A stretch of 64,000 bases of DNA from Planctomycetota bacterium. Its GTDB lineage: Bacteria > Planctomycetota > UBA1135 > UBA2386. Numbering within the stretch: position 1 is the stretch's first letter; each line of letters starts with the position of its first letter. Under the pieces are notes generated by a model, which was given only the letters and a program-made list of their open reading frames with translations, was not told the origin of the DNA and did no database searches. Location of the stretch: contig JADJPQ010000003.1 in NCBI GenBank assembly GCA_016713175.1, positions 124,001 through 188,000 of the forward strand, read 5' to 3'. This document shows positions 26,524-35,728 of this stretch, piece by piece. The position numbers and the translations under genes are program-made.

Positions 26524-27693
26524 ATGCTGCGGATCCATCCACGCACGGAGACGAAGGCACAGGCCCCGGCCTGGATCGAGATCGACCTCGGCGCCGTGCG
26601 CGAAAACGTCGCCGCGATCCGGCGCCGGTTGCGACCCGGCTGCGAACTGATCGCCGTCGTCAAGGCCAACGCCTACGGCCACGGCATGCTCGAGATCGCC
26701 CGCACCCTGCTCGGCGCCGGCGCGCAACGACTGGCGGTCGCCTCGGTCGCGGAGGGCATCGCGCTGCGCGACGCCGGCATCCGCGCCCCCATCCTGATCG
26801 CCGGTCCATCGTTGCCCAGCGAGGCCGGTGAGATCATCCACCATGGCCTGACGGCGACGGTGGGCTCCCTCGAGCTGGCCGCCGCGCTGCAGCGGCGCGC
26901 CGAACATGACCTCGGCATCGAGATCGAGGTCGACACCGGCATGCGCCGCCACGGCCTGTTGCCGGCGGACGCCGTCGCCCTGGCTGTCCGTCTGCGTCGA
27001 TCGGGTCGTCTGCGTCTCGATGGCGCCTACACGCACTTTCGTGGCCTGACGCACCGCGACGGAACGGATCTGACCGCGCAGTGGACGAAGTTCGCGGCCG
27101 CGGCGGTGACGATGCGGCAAGCGTGGCCGGACCTGCGCGTGCACGCGTGCAACACGCTCGGCACCGCGCTGCTGCCGGCAGCCCACGCCGACGCGGTGCG
27201 GATCGGCGGCGGCCTGTATGGCTTCGACCCATCTGCATCGGACCCGCTCGGACTAGGCCCGGCGTTGTCTCTGCACGCCAGAATCGTTGCCATCCGCGAT
27301 CTGCAGCAGGGCGACCGCGTCGGCTATGGCGGCACGTTCACCGCCCCGCGACCGCTGCGACTCGCCCTGCTGCCGATCGGCTACGGCGACGGCCTGCCGC
27401 GCGCCGCCTGGCAGGACGCCGACATCCTGGTCGGCGGACGCCGGGCACCGATCGTCGGCCTGATCTCGATGAATCAGACGCTGGTCGATGCGACCGGGAT
27501 CCCCTGTGGGATCGGCGACGTCGCCATCCTGCTCGGAAAACAGGGCGACCTGCGCATCACCGCCGAAGAACGAACGGCGGCCGGGAGTTCGGTCTACGAG
27601 ACCACGACACTGCTCGGCCCGCGGTTGCCGCGGTACTACCGCGACCGGCTGTCGGCCGCGACAACACCAGACCGCCGCCAGGATCAGGGATGA
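26524..27693 (+). CDS. alr: Alanine racemase
   Basis: 389 residues, usual length. PLP enzyme that interconverts L- and D-alanine for peptidoglycan. The PLP lysine is Lys47 in AVVKANAYGHG and the catalytic tyrosine is Tyr268 in DRVGYGGTF. Other family motifs are DTGMRRHG, HACNTLG, RIGGGLYG and GLISMNQTLVD, where the family consensus is GxxxMDQ, so an Asn stands where Asp is usual. Downstream of DUF1697 by 30 bp. D-alanine synthesis implies peptidoglycan in this organism, in line with current knowledge that planctomycetes make it. Confidence 0.92.
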   Translation: MLRIHPRTETKAQAPAWIEIDLGAVRENVAAIRRRLRPGCELIAVVKANAYGHGMLEIARTLLGAGAQRLAVASVAEGIALRDAGIRAPILIAGPSLPSEAGEIIHHGLTATVGSLELAAALQRRAEHDLGIEIEVDTGMRRHGLLPADAVALAVRLRRSGRLRLDGAYTHFRGLTHRDGTDLTAQWTKFAAAAVTMRQAWPDLRVHACNTLGTALLPAAHADAVRIGGGLYGFDPSASDPLGLGPALSLHARIVAIRDLQQGDRVGYGGTFTAPRPLRLALLPIGYGDGLPRAAWQDADILVGGRRAPIVGLISMNQTLVDATGIPCGIGDVAILLGKQGDLRITAEERTAAGSSVYETTTLLGPRLPRYYRDRLSAATTPDRRQDQG

Positions 27694-27830
27694 CCCCCCG
27701 ATGCGCCGAGACCCTTGGCGCCGAGGCGACGCCGTCTCGTCGGCCACCACCCGCCTGCCAACGAGCTGCAACGTGCGCTGCCGAACGCAGGACGTTCTCG
27801 GCAACCTGTCGTTCCTGCGGGTCTGACCGG

Positions 27831-28340
27831 TCAGCGCCAGCGCATGCCGTCGATGTAGTCCAGCGGCCCGCCGCACTTCACCGAGTGGCAGGCCGCGCAG
27901 CCGTTGATGATCGCGTTGTAGGTGTCTTGCGATGGCGTCGCATCGAAGGCCTGGACCGAGGCCAGGTAACCCTGGGCCATCCCGTCGTACAACGCGTCGC
28001 GTTCCTCAGGCTTGGTGAACCACGAACACCGCATCCGGCGATGCGTCGGATACATCGGCGTCACCGGCTTGCCGGCTTCGACGGCAGCGCGCGCGGCATA
28101 CAGATCGTCGATGAACCGCCGCATCAACGCCGACAGCTCGCTGTCGCCGTTCGGGTTGCGCGACGACCGGATCAGATGGCCTGGACTGCCTGGAACCCCG
28201 GGAACAAGCGTCGAATCGAGCGTGCAGTCCGCGTCGGCAGCCAGCGGCTCGGGCCAGGGGGCGGGTGCAGCCGGCGTCTCGGCGCACGCGGCGAGCCACG
28301 ACAACAACGCAAGAACAGCGAACGAGCGGTAACGGTTCAC
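27831..28340 (-). CDS. Small lipoprotein with a single c-type haem motif
   Basis: 169 residues. The N-terminus ends in a lipobox LAAC (Cys19), so it is a lipoprotein. A CAACH haem-binding motif lies at about residues 148-152, close to the C-terminus (GCAACHSVKCGG), after a mostly helical domain with TYNAIINGCAACH. This matches the position of haem attachment in cytochrome c'-type proteins, in which the motif is near the C-terminus of a helical bundle. An electron-transfer role is inferred; no partner oxidase lies nearby. Confidence 0.75.
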   Translation of the reverse strand: MNRYRSFAVLALLSWLAACAETPAAPAPWPEPLAADADCTLDSTLVPGVPGSPGHLIRSSRNPNGDSELSALMRRFIDDLYAARAAVEAGKPVTPMYPTHRRMRCSWFTKPEERDALYDGMAQGYLASVQAFDATPSQDTYNAIINGCAACHSVKCGGPLDYIDGMRWR

Positions 28341-28505
28341 GATGGCGACCTCGAGCGCATCGTGGGCGGCAACGGAACCGCGCGCAAGGCGCTGCTACAT
28401 TCCTGCCCCAGGTCACGTCCTATGTCCCGATCCCCGCGGACGGCATCGCGCGCCTCGATGCCCGGTTCCCGATCGGGCCGACCTGGCCGCACTGAGGCGG
28501 CGGCA

Positions 28506-29636
28506 CTACGGCAGCCTGGCGCCTGGTGAACGCGCCACGCCGCGTGCGGCCAGCAGGCGCGTGAACAGGTCTTCGAGTTCGGGCCCGAGCCGCTCGGCGG
28601 TGAACAGGCGCAGGCAACGTTCGCGCCCCGCTTCGCCATGCTGGCGCGCGAGGCTGTCGTCGCCGAGGTACGGCGCGATCGCGCTGGCCAGTGCCGCGGC
28701 ATCGCCGGCAGACACGACCGCGCCGGTCTGCCCGTCGATGACGATCTCGCCATTGCCACCGGCATTGCTGACCACTTGCGGCAGGCCGGCGAAACCGGCT
28801 TCGAGACAGGCGTTGCACAGGCCTTCGTGGAACGAGGGCATGCAGAACACGTCGGCGGCGGCCAACACATCGTGGATCGGACGCACCGCGCCGGGCAGCG
28901 TGATCCGGTCCTGCAGCCCGAGGCGCTGCGCTTGCTGGCGCAAGGCCGCCAGTTCGCTGCCGTCGCCGGCCAGGAACAAGCGCGCCCGCGGGTGCGCGGT
29001 AGCAAGCCGCGCGAACGCATCGATCAACACCCGTTGCCCCTTGCGCGGCCGTAGCACCGCCGCGCAGACGATCAACCGAGCGTCGGCGGGAATGCCCAAC
29101 CGCTGCCGCGCCGCCGCACGGCGGTGCCGCAACGGCAGCCAGGGCGCCGGATCGATGCCGTCGTAGATCCGCGTGATGTTCGCCGCGTCGACGCCAGCCG
29201 CACGCAGTCGTTCGGCGATCGCATCGCAGATCGCCACCGTGTGGTCGACCAACCGGCGGTAGCGAAAACCGCCGAGCAGCCCGCGCCGGATCGGGTAGTC
29301 GATCCGCCGGATCGTGACCTTCACCCTGGCGGTGCGACCCATGGCCGCCATGCCAGCGATCTGCAGGGCCTTGCCGCACGCGAAGTGCAGGATGTCGGCG
29401 TCGGCAGCGACGATCACCGCCCGGAGGCGGGGATACAAGTCCGGTCGCCACCACGAACGCAGCGGCAGGAACCGCACGTCGGCGCCGAGTTCGCGCGCGG
29501 TGTCGGCGAACTTCGCGCCGGGGTGCAGGATCACCGTGTTGCCGTGGCCGCGGGCAGCGAAGTGCCGCAGGATCAGCTTCAGCTGGCCTTCGCCACCCGA
29601 ATACCCCGTCTCGGCAAGCACGTGCAGGAGCCGCAT
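28506..29636 (-). CDS. Glycosyltransferase family 4 (GT-B)
   Basis: 376 residues. The N-terminal Rossmann half begins MRLLHVLAETGYSGGEGQLKLILRHFAARGH. The C-terminal half has VCAAVLRPRKGQRVLIDAF, ARLFLAGDGSE, ITLPGAVRPIHDVLAAADVFCMPSFHEGLCNACLEAGFAGLPQVVSNAGGNGEIV, the donor-binding EGL...LEA motif of retaining GT4 enzymes. Such enzymes build lipopolysaccharide or exopolysaccharide sugars at the inner membrane. It stands alone, not in a polysaccharide cluster. The acceptor and sugar cannot be predicted. Confidence 0.9.
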   Translation of the reverse strand: MRLLHVLAETGYSGGEGQLKLILRHFAARGHGNTVILHPGAKFADTARELGADVRFLPLRSWWRPDLYPRLRAVIVAADADILHFACGKALQIAGMAAMGRTARVKVTIRRIDYPIRRGLLGGFRYRRLVDHTVAICDAIAERLRAAGVDAANITRIYDGIDPAPWLPLRHRRAAARQRLGIPADARLIVCAAVLRPRKGQRVLIDAFARLATAHPRARLFLAGDGSELAALRQQAQRLGLQDRITLPGAVRPIHDVLAAADVFCMPSFHEGLCNACLEAGFAGLPQVVSNAGGNGEIVIDGQTGAVVSAGDAAALASAIAPYLGDDSLARQHGEAGRERCLRLFTAERLGPELEDLFTRLLAARGVARSPGARLP

Positions 29637-29717
29637 CGGTGGTGGACGCTAGCGGCCGGCACGGTGACGACCAACAACAACGTCACGCGGCCGCAACCAC
29701 GCGCGACAGCACGAACT

Positions 29718-31262
29718 TCACCGGCGCTCGTCGACGCGGCGGAAATCGAGCGCACCGAAGTCGAAATCGGCGATCGGGCAGTCGATCCGGAACCCGGCGA
29801 CCTTGCCGTCGCTGTCGAGTTCGAAGCGGAACAGCGCGAACGGCAGGAACCGATCCGGGAAGTCGCAACGGAACCCATCGTGGTGCCAGTGCTGCAAAGG
29901 CCCGTGCATCCGCTCGCGTGCCGGCAGCAAGGCGACCTGCAGCTGCCCATCCGCGAACGCCACCTCGGCATCGCCCAGGATCGCGTCCCGGTAGCGGCCC
30001 GCATAGGCCGGCAACGGCAGGCTCGGCGTCGTGCCCGGTTGCCGCGCCGCTTCGCGCTTTGCCGCCGCCGCACGATCGCGGGCGTGGATCCGTTCTGCCA
30101 CCGTCGCCAGACGGTCGATTTCGGCCGCGCCGTTGCCGCCGTTCCGCGCGACCAGCAGCGCGCGCTTGATCGCCTCGTTGACGATGCCGTCGTTGGCGTT
30201 GTTCAACACCACGAAGCCGAACCCGTCGGCCGGCAGCAACGACACCTTGCTGAGGAAACCGGGCATGCCGCCGTCGTGTTCGACCAGTTTCTTGCCGTTC
30301 TCGACATACAGGAACCAGCCCATGCCGTAGCCGCGCAGATCGTCGGTGGTCGCACCGCTGCCACTGCCGATGCCGACGTGCGGCCGCCACATCTCCGCCA
30401 GCGCCGGCGGCGCCAGCAGCGCCTGATCCTGCCAACGGCCGTTGGCGAGCAGCATCCGGATCCAGGCAGTCAATTCGCGCACCGACGAGTACATCGACGC
30501 TGCGGCCTTCGCCGCGCTGAACAGATGGTCGGGCACCGGCTTGCCGTCGATGTGCGGCAGCGCGATCTCGGCGTCGGCGGGCAGCCGTTGCGCACAGGCG
30601 CGCGAGTCGTTCATGCCGAGCGGCCGCAGCAACCGTTCCTCGAGCAGGTCCTCCCAGCTCTGTCCGGTGGCGCGCTGCAGCACCATGCCGGCGGCCATGT
30701 ACATCAGGTTCTGGTAGCCGAACTCCTCGCGGAAGCGCTGCGTGATCGGCAGTTTCGCCATCCGCGCCAGCACCTCGGCCTCCGGGTACGAGGTCCCGTA
30801 CCACAGCAGGTCGCCCGCGAAGGTCTTCAGCCCGCAACGATGGCTCAGCAGATCGGCCAGCGTCATGTGCGCGGTGATCCATGGATCCGCGAGCCGGAAC
30901 TCCGGCAGCCGCTCGACAACCGGGTCGTTCCACGCCAGGCGGTGCTCACTGACGAGCTGCGCCAGCAGCGCCGCCGTGAACGCCTTCGAGCACGAGGCGA
31001 TATTGAACAGCGTGATCGCGGTGACTGGTGCGCCATCGCGGCGTTCGCCGTGCACGAATTCGCCGAGGACCACGCCGTCCTGCACGACGGCGACGGCCAG
31101 ACCCTTGGGCAGGAACTTCTCATGGGCACGCTGGACCAGCGCGGCGACCATCGACGCCTCCAGCCTCGCCGCGACCCCGCCGGTCGCAGCGGTCTGGCTG
31201 ACGGCGGTTCCCAACGACAACAATCCGATGGCCAGGCGCAGCGGGAACGGGTGTAGCGGCAT
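29718..31262 (-). CDS. Exported serine hydrolase (class C beta-lactamase fold)
   Basis: 514 residues with signal peptide LRLAIGLLSLGTAVSQ. The beta-lactamase/esterase EstB-type motifs are Ser90-x-x-Lys93 (NIASCSK) and Tyr183-Gln-Asn185 (FGYQN), with VEHDGGMPGF near residue 340 as the third motif (HDGG rather than KTG). A C-terminal domain of about 110 residues (YAGRYRDAILGDAEV...) is of the DUF3471 type found after esterase-like lactamases. It is more likely an esterase or D-amino peptidase than a true beta-lactamase. ATG at 31262 begins the signal peptide. Confidence 0.85.
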   Translation of the reverse strand: MPLHPFPLRLAIGLLSLGTAVSQTAATGGVAARLEASMVAALVQRAHEKFLPKGLAVAVVQDGVVLGEFVHGERRDGAPVTAITLFNIASCSKAFTAALLAQLVSEHRLAWNDPVVERLPEFRLADPWITAHMTLADLLSHRCGLKTFAGDLLWYGTSYPEAEVLARMAKLPITQRFREEFGYQNLMYMAAGMVLQRATGQSWEDLLEERLLRPLGMNDSRACAQRLPADAEIALPHIDGKPVPDHLFSAAKAAASMYSSVRELTAWIRMLLANGRWQDQALLAPPALAEMWRPHVGIGSGSGATTDDLRGYGMGWFLYVENGKKLVEHDGGMPGFLSKVSLLPADGFGFVVLNNANDGIVNEAIKRALLVARNGGNGAAEIDRLATVAERIHARDRAAAAKREAARQPGTTPSLPLPAYAGRYRDAILGDAEVAFADGQLQVALLPARERMHGPLQHWHHDGFRCDFPDRFLPFALFRFELDSDGKVAGFRIDCPIADFDFGALDFRRVDERR

Positions 31263-31478
31263 GGTATGGGGTTGCGACTGGCGCGGACGGGAGGCTACCC
31301 GGTCAGCCGCGGCCATGCGCGGTTCGGCGCGCGGGAAATGCGGAACACCGCCGTGGCACGGCACTGCCCGATCTGCGCCTGTCCGACCACGCCACCCGCC
31401 TTGGCGCTCGAGGGCGTAAAATCGTCGCCCACGGTGCCAATCGGCACGCCAGCTTCCCTCCCAATCATGAGGATTGAC

Positions 31479-31808
31479 ATGTCGCCCCGGATCCTTTCCT
31501 TCCAGTTCCAGAGCCTCTTTGCGTTGGTTGCACTGAACGCCGCGCTGTCCGCGCAGACGTTGACCATTCCCACCGGCCCGTTGTCCAACGGCGAGACCAT
31601 CGTCATCACCTACTCCAACCCGTCGATGGCGGGCAAGAAGATCACGGTCGACATCGACGACGGCGCATTTCCGACGCCCAACAACGCCAAGATCGAAATC
31701 CAGCTCGACGCCAACGGCAACGGCAAGGCGGCGTGGCTCGTGGCGGCGTGGGAACTCGCCAAGTTCAACGCCCCCGACGTGCCGGAGCAGGTGCGGGTCA
31801 TCGACTGA
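31479..31808 (+). CDS. Small exported protein of unknown function
   Basis: 109 residues: signal peptide LFALVALNAALSAQ, then a beta-rich mature part (TLTIPTGPLSNGETIVITYSNPSMAGKKITVDIDDG, AKIEIQLDANGNGKAAW). It has the look of a single immunoglobulin-like module. GAGGA at 31469-31473 lies 5 bases upstream of the ATG at 31479, which is preferred over the ATG at 31467. The same GAGGATT ribosome site precedes the exported protein starting at 63757. A TAAAAT -10-like element lies at 31417-31422. Confidence 0.75.
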   Translation: MSPRILSFQFQSLFALVALNAALSAQTLTIPTGPLSNGETIVITYSNPSMAGKKITVDIDDGAFPTPNNAKIEIQLDANGNGKAAWLVAAWELAKFNAPDVPEQVRVID

Positions 31809-31841
31809 GACGCACCGCGGCTGGCCACCGCGCAAGCCGCC

Positions 31842-32558
31842 TCAGCGCAGCGCCCGGGCGATCCGGTCCAGCAACCTCGATCGAATCGCTCGGGCGTTCT
31901 GGTCCCCACTACGCATGTCGGCGATCGCGGCGATGCCGGCGGTGATCGAGACGCGAATCACCGCCACCTCGTCGAGCCCGACGGGCCGAGAAGTCGGCGG
32001 CGCCACCGTCGCCAGCACGTCGGTGAAGTCCGCTGGAACCCGCCGAACGACCGCGGTGCGGTCACCGGCATGCACGAGCCGCAGCTCGGCCAACGCCGCC
32101 GCGGCCGCGACCGATGGGCCCGACGCCACGTCCGCGGCCACCGCCCGTGCCAGCACACCGATCCCGGCACGTACGATCTGATAGACGACGGCAAGCGCGC
32201 TGCCGTACTGCCCGGGGTCTTGATCACTACGCCGCAACAGGTCGATGGCATCGGCATAGCTCAACGATGCCGAACTGTGGCGCCCCGCCGGCCACAACAC
32301 GACGGTCGACACCGCCACCGTCAACAACATCATCGCAGCGATCCCGCGGGGGGCAGAGCGGCGCGGCCGCGCATCCGCCCGCATGTCGCCAAGGGCCGCG
32401 GTCACGACCGCGCGCCGCAGCGTCGCCGGCAGTCCGACCGGTGCCGTCTGCCGCCGACGATCATCGGCGACATCAGCCGCCGCCGCCTTGAGTTCCTCGG
32501 CCGACACGGCGTCGACTTCCATCTTCGCCAGGAACTGACCCCACTCACGTGACTTCAT
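31842..32558 (-). CDS. Probable membrane-anchored anti-sigma factor
   Basis: 238 residues. A soluble N-terminus of about 70 residues (MKSREWGQFLAKMEVDAVSAEELKAA) is followed by one transmembrane segment (GIAAMMLLTVAVSTVVLWPA) and an extracytoplasmic region of about 140 residues. Its ATG overlaps the sigma factor stop (ATGA), the usual layout for an ECF sigma and its antagonist. No ZAS zinc motif (HxxxCxxC) is seen, so the assignment rests on topology and context. Signals outside the membrane could free the sigma factor. Confidence 0.6.
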   Translation of the reverse strand: MKSREWGQFLAKMEVDAVSAEELKAAAADVADDRRRQTAPVGLPATLRRAVVTAALGDMRADARPRRSAPRGIAAMMLLTVAVSTVVLWPAGRHSSASLSYADAIDLLRRSDQDPGQYGSALAVVYQIVRAGIGVLARAVAADVASGPSVAAAAALAELRLVHAGDRTAVVRRVPADFTDVLATVAPPTSRPVGLDEVAVIRVSITAGIAAIADMRSGDQNARAIRSRLLDRIARALR

Positions 32559-33175
32559 GTCGGATCGTCTCCGGCCGACGTGGTGTCCTCGGATCGCTGG
32601 CTTTGCTCCAACGCAGCTCGGACCTTCCGCCGACCATTGGAGCGCGAAACATAGACGGAGTTCACCGTCGTCGCCAATCGGCGGGCCAGGTCCCGCGCCG
32701 ACGCCGTCCCACCGGCCGCGAAATCGGCCATGAGCACTGCCCGTTGCAGCGGCTGCAACTGCGCCAGGAAGGGTGCCAGAGCATGCAGACGCTGCGTCAT
32801 GGTTTGCACCGCCAACGCCTCGGCCTCTACCCTGGCAACGGAGCTGCCATGTCGGCGCCGCAGCCGCGCCAGTCGCCGCACCGCGGCAGCCCGTCCGAGG
32901 ACCAGAAGCCAACCCACCAGGCCGCCGCGCTCGAGGTCGATCTCGGTCGCCGCCTGCCAGGCGTGTTGCACGGCCTCGCGAATCGCCTGGTCGACCTGGT
33001 GGGGATCGAGGGCACCGTCGAACTCGCGGCACAGCCGCGCCCGAACCCAGCCGCCGTGGTCGGCAAGCAGACGATGGAGGCCCTCGACCTCCCGTCGACG
33101 CAGCAGCTCGACGGTTTCGCGATCCCGCGGTACCTGCGGACAGGCATCACCATGCTCGACGGCGCAGTGGCACAT
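32555..33175 (-). CDS. ECF-type RNA polymerase sigma factor
   Basis: 206 residues. The region ALCREFDGALDPHQVDQAIREAVQHAWQAATEID fits sigma region 2, and the C-terminal LQPLQRAVLMADFAAGGTASARDLARRLATTVNSVYVSRSNGRRKVRAAL fits the region 4 helix-turn-helix, with SVYVSRSNGRRKVR as the recognition helix. It is followed by a coupled membrane anti-sigma-like gene and lies divergent to the GH127 gene, which may be a target. The ATG at 33175 is uncertain; no strong ribosome site was seen. Confidence 0.7.
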   Translation of the reverse strand: MCHCAVEHGDACPQVPRDRETVELLRRREVEGLHRLLADHGGWVRARLCREFDGALDPHQVDQAIREAVQHAWQAATEIDLERGGLVGWLLVLGRAAAVRRLARLRRRHGSSVARVEAEALAVQTMTQRLHALAPFLAQLQPLQRAVLMADFAAGGTASARDLARRLATTVNSVYVSRSNGRRKVRAALEQSQRSEDTTSAGDDPT

Positions 33176-33334
33176 GCGATCGAGCAGGATCCTACTTCCG
33201 GCGGCCGCGGCTGCCAGCCAGGAACCTGGCGACCACGGCGTCGAGCGGCGACCGGATCGGTCCGTCCCGCCAGCACCGCCGCCAACGGACCATTGACCAC
33301 ACGACTGTTCGCGGTCGACGATCCCGGCCATTCC

Positions 33335-35722
33335 ATGCGAGTCACCGCCGCCGCGTCGTTCCCGCTGTTCCTCGCCGCCGCCGGCGCGCAGATGCCGCCG
33401 CGCGTCGACCTGCAGGAAGTGCCGTTCCCGATGGTCCGTGTGCAGGACCCGTTCTTCGCCCCGCGCCGCGCGGTCAACCTGAGGGTCACGCTCGAACACA
33501 GTCTCCGCCAGCTCGAGGAGACCGGCACGCTGGGCAACTTCGATCTCGCCGCTGCCGGCAAGCACGATGGCTTCAAGGGCTATGTGTTCCAGGACAGCGA
33601 TGCCTTCAAGGCGCTCGAGGCCATCGCGTTCGCGTTGGCCACGGACCATGATCCAGCCCTCGCGGCGCGCTTCGATGCCATCGTCGACCGGATCGGCAAG
33701 GCGCAGCAGCCAGACGGCTACCTGAACTCGGCGTACACGGTCCAGCGCCCCGGCCAGCGCTTCGTCAATCTGCGCGACGATCACGAACTGTACTGCGCCG
33801 GCCACCTGTTCGAGGCCGCGGCCGCGCACTGGCAGGCGACCGGCAAGCGCAACCTGCTCGACATCGCTATCCGCTACGCCGACCTGCTCGTTGCCACGTT
33901 CGGCGAAGGCAACGGCCGGCGCGACGGCTATTGCGGCCATCCGGAGATCGAACTGGCGCTGGTCAAGCTGGCGCGCGCCGCCGGCAAGCCCGAGTACCAG
34001 CAACTCGCCAACTGGTTCGTCCTGCGCCGCGGCAGCCGCTTCTTCGCGCAGGAGCACGGGCAGGACCCGCAGCGCTACGACGGCACCTATTGGCTCGACC
34101 ACGCCCCGATCACCGAGCTGTCGGCGATCGCCGGCCACGCCGTTCGGGCCACCTACCTGATGTCGGGCGCCGTCGACGTCGGCGCCGCGACCGGCAACGA
34201 CGCGCTGCTGAAGATGGCGCGCCGGGTCTGGCGCAACACGAACGGCAAGAACGCGTTCGTGACCGGGGGCATCGGCCCGAGCGCCAGCAACGAGGGCTTC
34301 ACCCACGATTACGACCTGCCAACCCACACCGCCTACCAGGAAACCTGTGCCTCGATCGCGATGGCGATGTGGGCGCACCGGATGAACCTGCTGTGGGGCG
34401 ACGGCGCCTTCGCCGACGCGATGGAGACGGCGCTGTACAACGCGATTCCGGCCGGCGTGCAGCTCGACGGCACGAAGTTCTTCTACGTCAATCCGCTGGC
34501 GAGCCGCGGCCAACACCATCGGCGTGCCTGGTACGGCTGTGCGTGCTGCCCACCCAACGTCGCGCGGACGCTGGCGGCGATCGGCAGCTATGCGTTCGCC
34601 ACCGGCACCGAGTCACTGTGGGTCAACCTGTACGGGCAGGGCGAGGTGATGGCGCAGGTGCGTGGCCAGATGTTCGCATTGCAGATCACCAGCGAGTACC
34701 CGTGGCAGGGCGAAATCGCGTTGCGCGTGATTGCAGCGCCACGAGAAGCAACCGAACTGCGGTTGCGGATCCCCGGTTGGTGCACACAGTATTCCTGCAA
34801 GCTCGGCGACGCCGAGTTCGACGCCGACGGGCCTCATCTCGGCTATCTCGCGGCGCGTCGGCAGTGGCTGCGCGGCGACGTCGTCAAGCTGTCGCTGGCG
34901 ATGCCGGTCCGGCGACTGGAGGCCGACCCGCGCGCCGAAGCGCTGCGCGGACAGATCGCGTTCGCGCGCGGACCGATCGTCTACTCCGCCGAACAGGTCG
35001 ATCAGCAGGTGCCGGTCGAACAGTTGATCGTGCCGCCGGGCACGGAACTGACGCCCGAACACCGCGCCGACCTGCTCGGCGGCGTCACCGTGCTCACGGG
35101 CCGGGCTCTCGACGGCGGCCGACCGAACTGGACCGAGCGGACGCTGTACCGTTCCCAGCCACCGGCGGCGGCGACGCCGGTGACGTTCGTTCCCTATGCC
35201 GTGTGGGACAATCGAGCGCCGGGCGCGATGGCGGTGTGGTTCCCGCAGGCGCCACGACCGGCCACGGTCGGCGGCCCGGAACAGAGCGCCACGGTGACGA
35301 TGAGCTTCCAGAACTGGAACTGCGATCCGGAGGGCATCCGCGACGGCGAGGAACCCAAGCGCTCCGGCGACACGCCGCCGCGCAACTGCCACTGGTGGAA
35401 CCACGCCGGCACGACCGAGTGGGTCGAGTACTCGTGGCCGACCGCGCAGACGATCGCCGGCACACGGGTGTTCTGGTTCGACGACACCGGCCACGGCGGC
35501 TGCCGACTGCCGAAGTCGGCGCGACTGCTGTGGAGGGATGGCGACACCTGGCGACCGGTCGTCGCACGCGGCCCCGAACTGCCGATCGCGATCGACCGTT
35601 GGTGCGAGTTTGCGTTCGCCGAGGTCACCACGACAGCCCTCCGCCTCGAAGTGCAGCTGCAGGAAGGGATGGCCGCCGGCGTGCTCGAGTGGCAGCTGCT
35701 GCCGGCGGACGAAGACCGCTGA
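33335..35722 (+). CDS. GH127 beta-L-arabinofuranosidase, exported
   Basis: 795 residues. Signal peptide (TAAASFPLFLAAAGAQ), catalytic alpha/alpha-barrel and two C-terminal beta domains. The signature AYQETCAS gives Glu336 and Cys338, and YGCACCPPN gives Cys404-Cys405. These are the zinc ligands and Cys nucleophile positions of family GH127 (compare Glu338, Cys340, Cys417 and Cys418 in HypBA1). TGGIGPSASNEGFTHDYDLP and WGDGAFADAMETALYNA are also conserved. It likely removes terminal beta-L-arabinofuranose from plant or algal glycans in the periplasm. It has a complete catalytic set, unlike the GH51-like protein at 4782. The longer frame upstream is antisense to the sigma gene and is rejected. 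Confidence 0.92.
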   Translation: MRVTAAASFPLFLAAAGAQMPPRVDLQEVPFPMVRVQDPFFAPRRAVNLRVTLEHSLRQLEETGTLGNFDLAAAGKHDGFKGYVFQDSDAFKALEAIAFALATDHDPALAARFDAIVDRIGKAQQPDGYLNSAYTVQRPGQRFVNLRDDHELYCAGHLFEAAAAHWQATGKRNLLDIAIRYADLLVATFGEGNGRRDGYCGHPEIELALVKLARAAGKPEYQQLANWFVLRRGSRFFAQEHGQDPQRYDGTYWLDHAPITELSAIAGHAVRATYLMSGAVDVGAATGNDALLKMARRVWRNTNGKNAFVTGGIGPSASNEGFTHDYDLPTHTAYQETCASIAMAMWAHRMNLLWGDGAFADAMETALYNAIPAGVQLDGTKFFYVNPLASRGQHHRRAWYGCACCPPNVARTLAAIGSYAFATGTESLWVNLYGQGEVMAQVRGQMFALQITSEYPWQGEIALRVIAAPREATELRLRIPGWCTQYSCKLGDAEFDADGPHLGYLAARRQWLRGDVVKLSLAMPVRRLEADPRAEALRGQIAFARGPIVYSAEQVDQQVPVEQLIVPPGTELTPEHRADLLGGVTVLTGRALDGGRPNWTERTLYRSQPPAAATPVTFVPYAVWDNRAPGAMAVWFPQAPRPATVGGPEQSATVTMSFQNWNCDPEGIRDGEEPKRSGDTPPRNCHWWNHAGTTEWVEYSWPTAQTIAGTRVFWFDDTGHGGCRLPKSARLLWRDGDTWRPVVARGPELPIAIDRWCEFAFAEVTTTALRLEVQLQEGMAAGVLEWQLLPADEDR

Positions 35723-35728
35723 CCGCGA

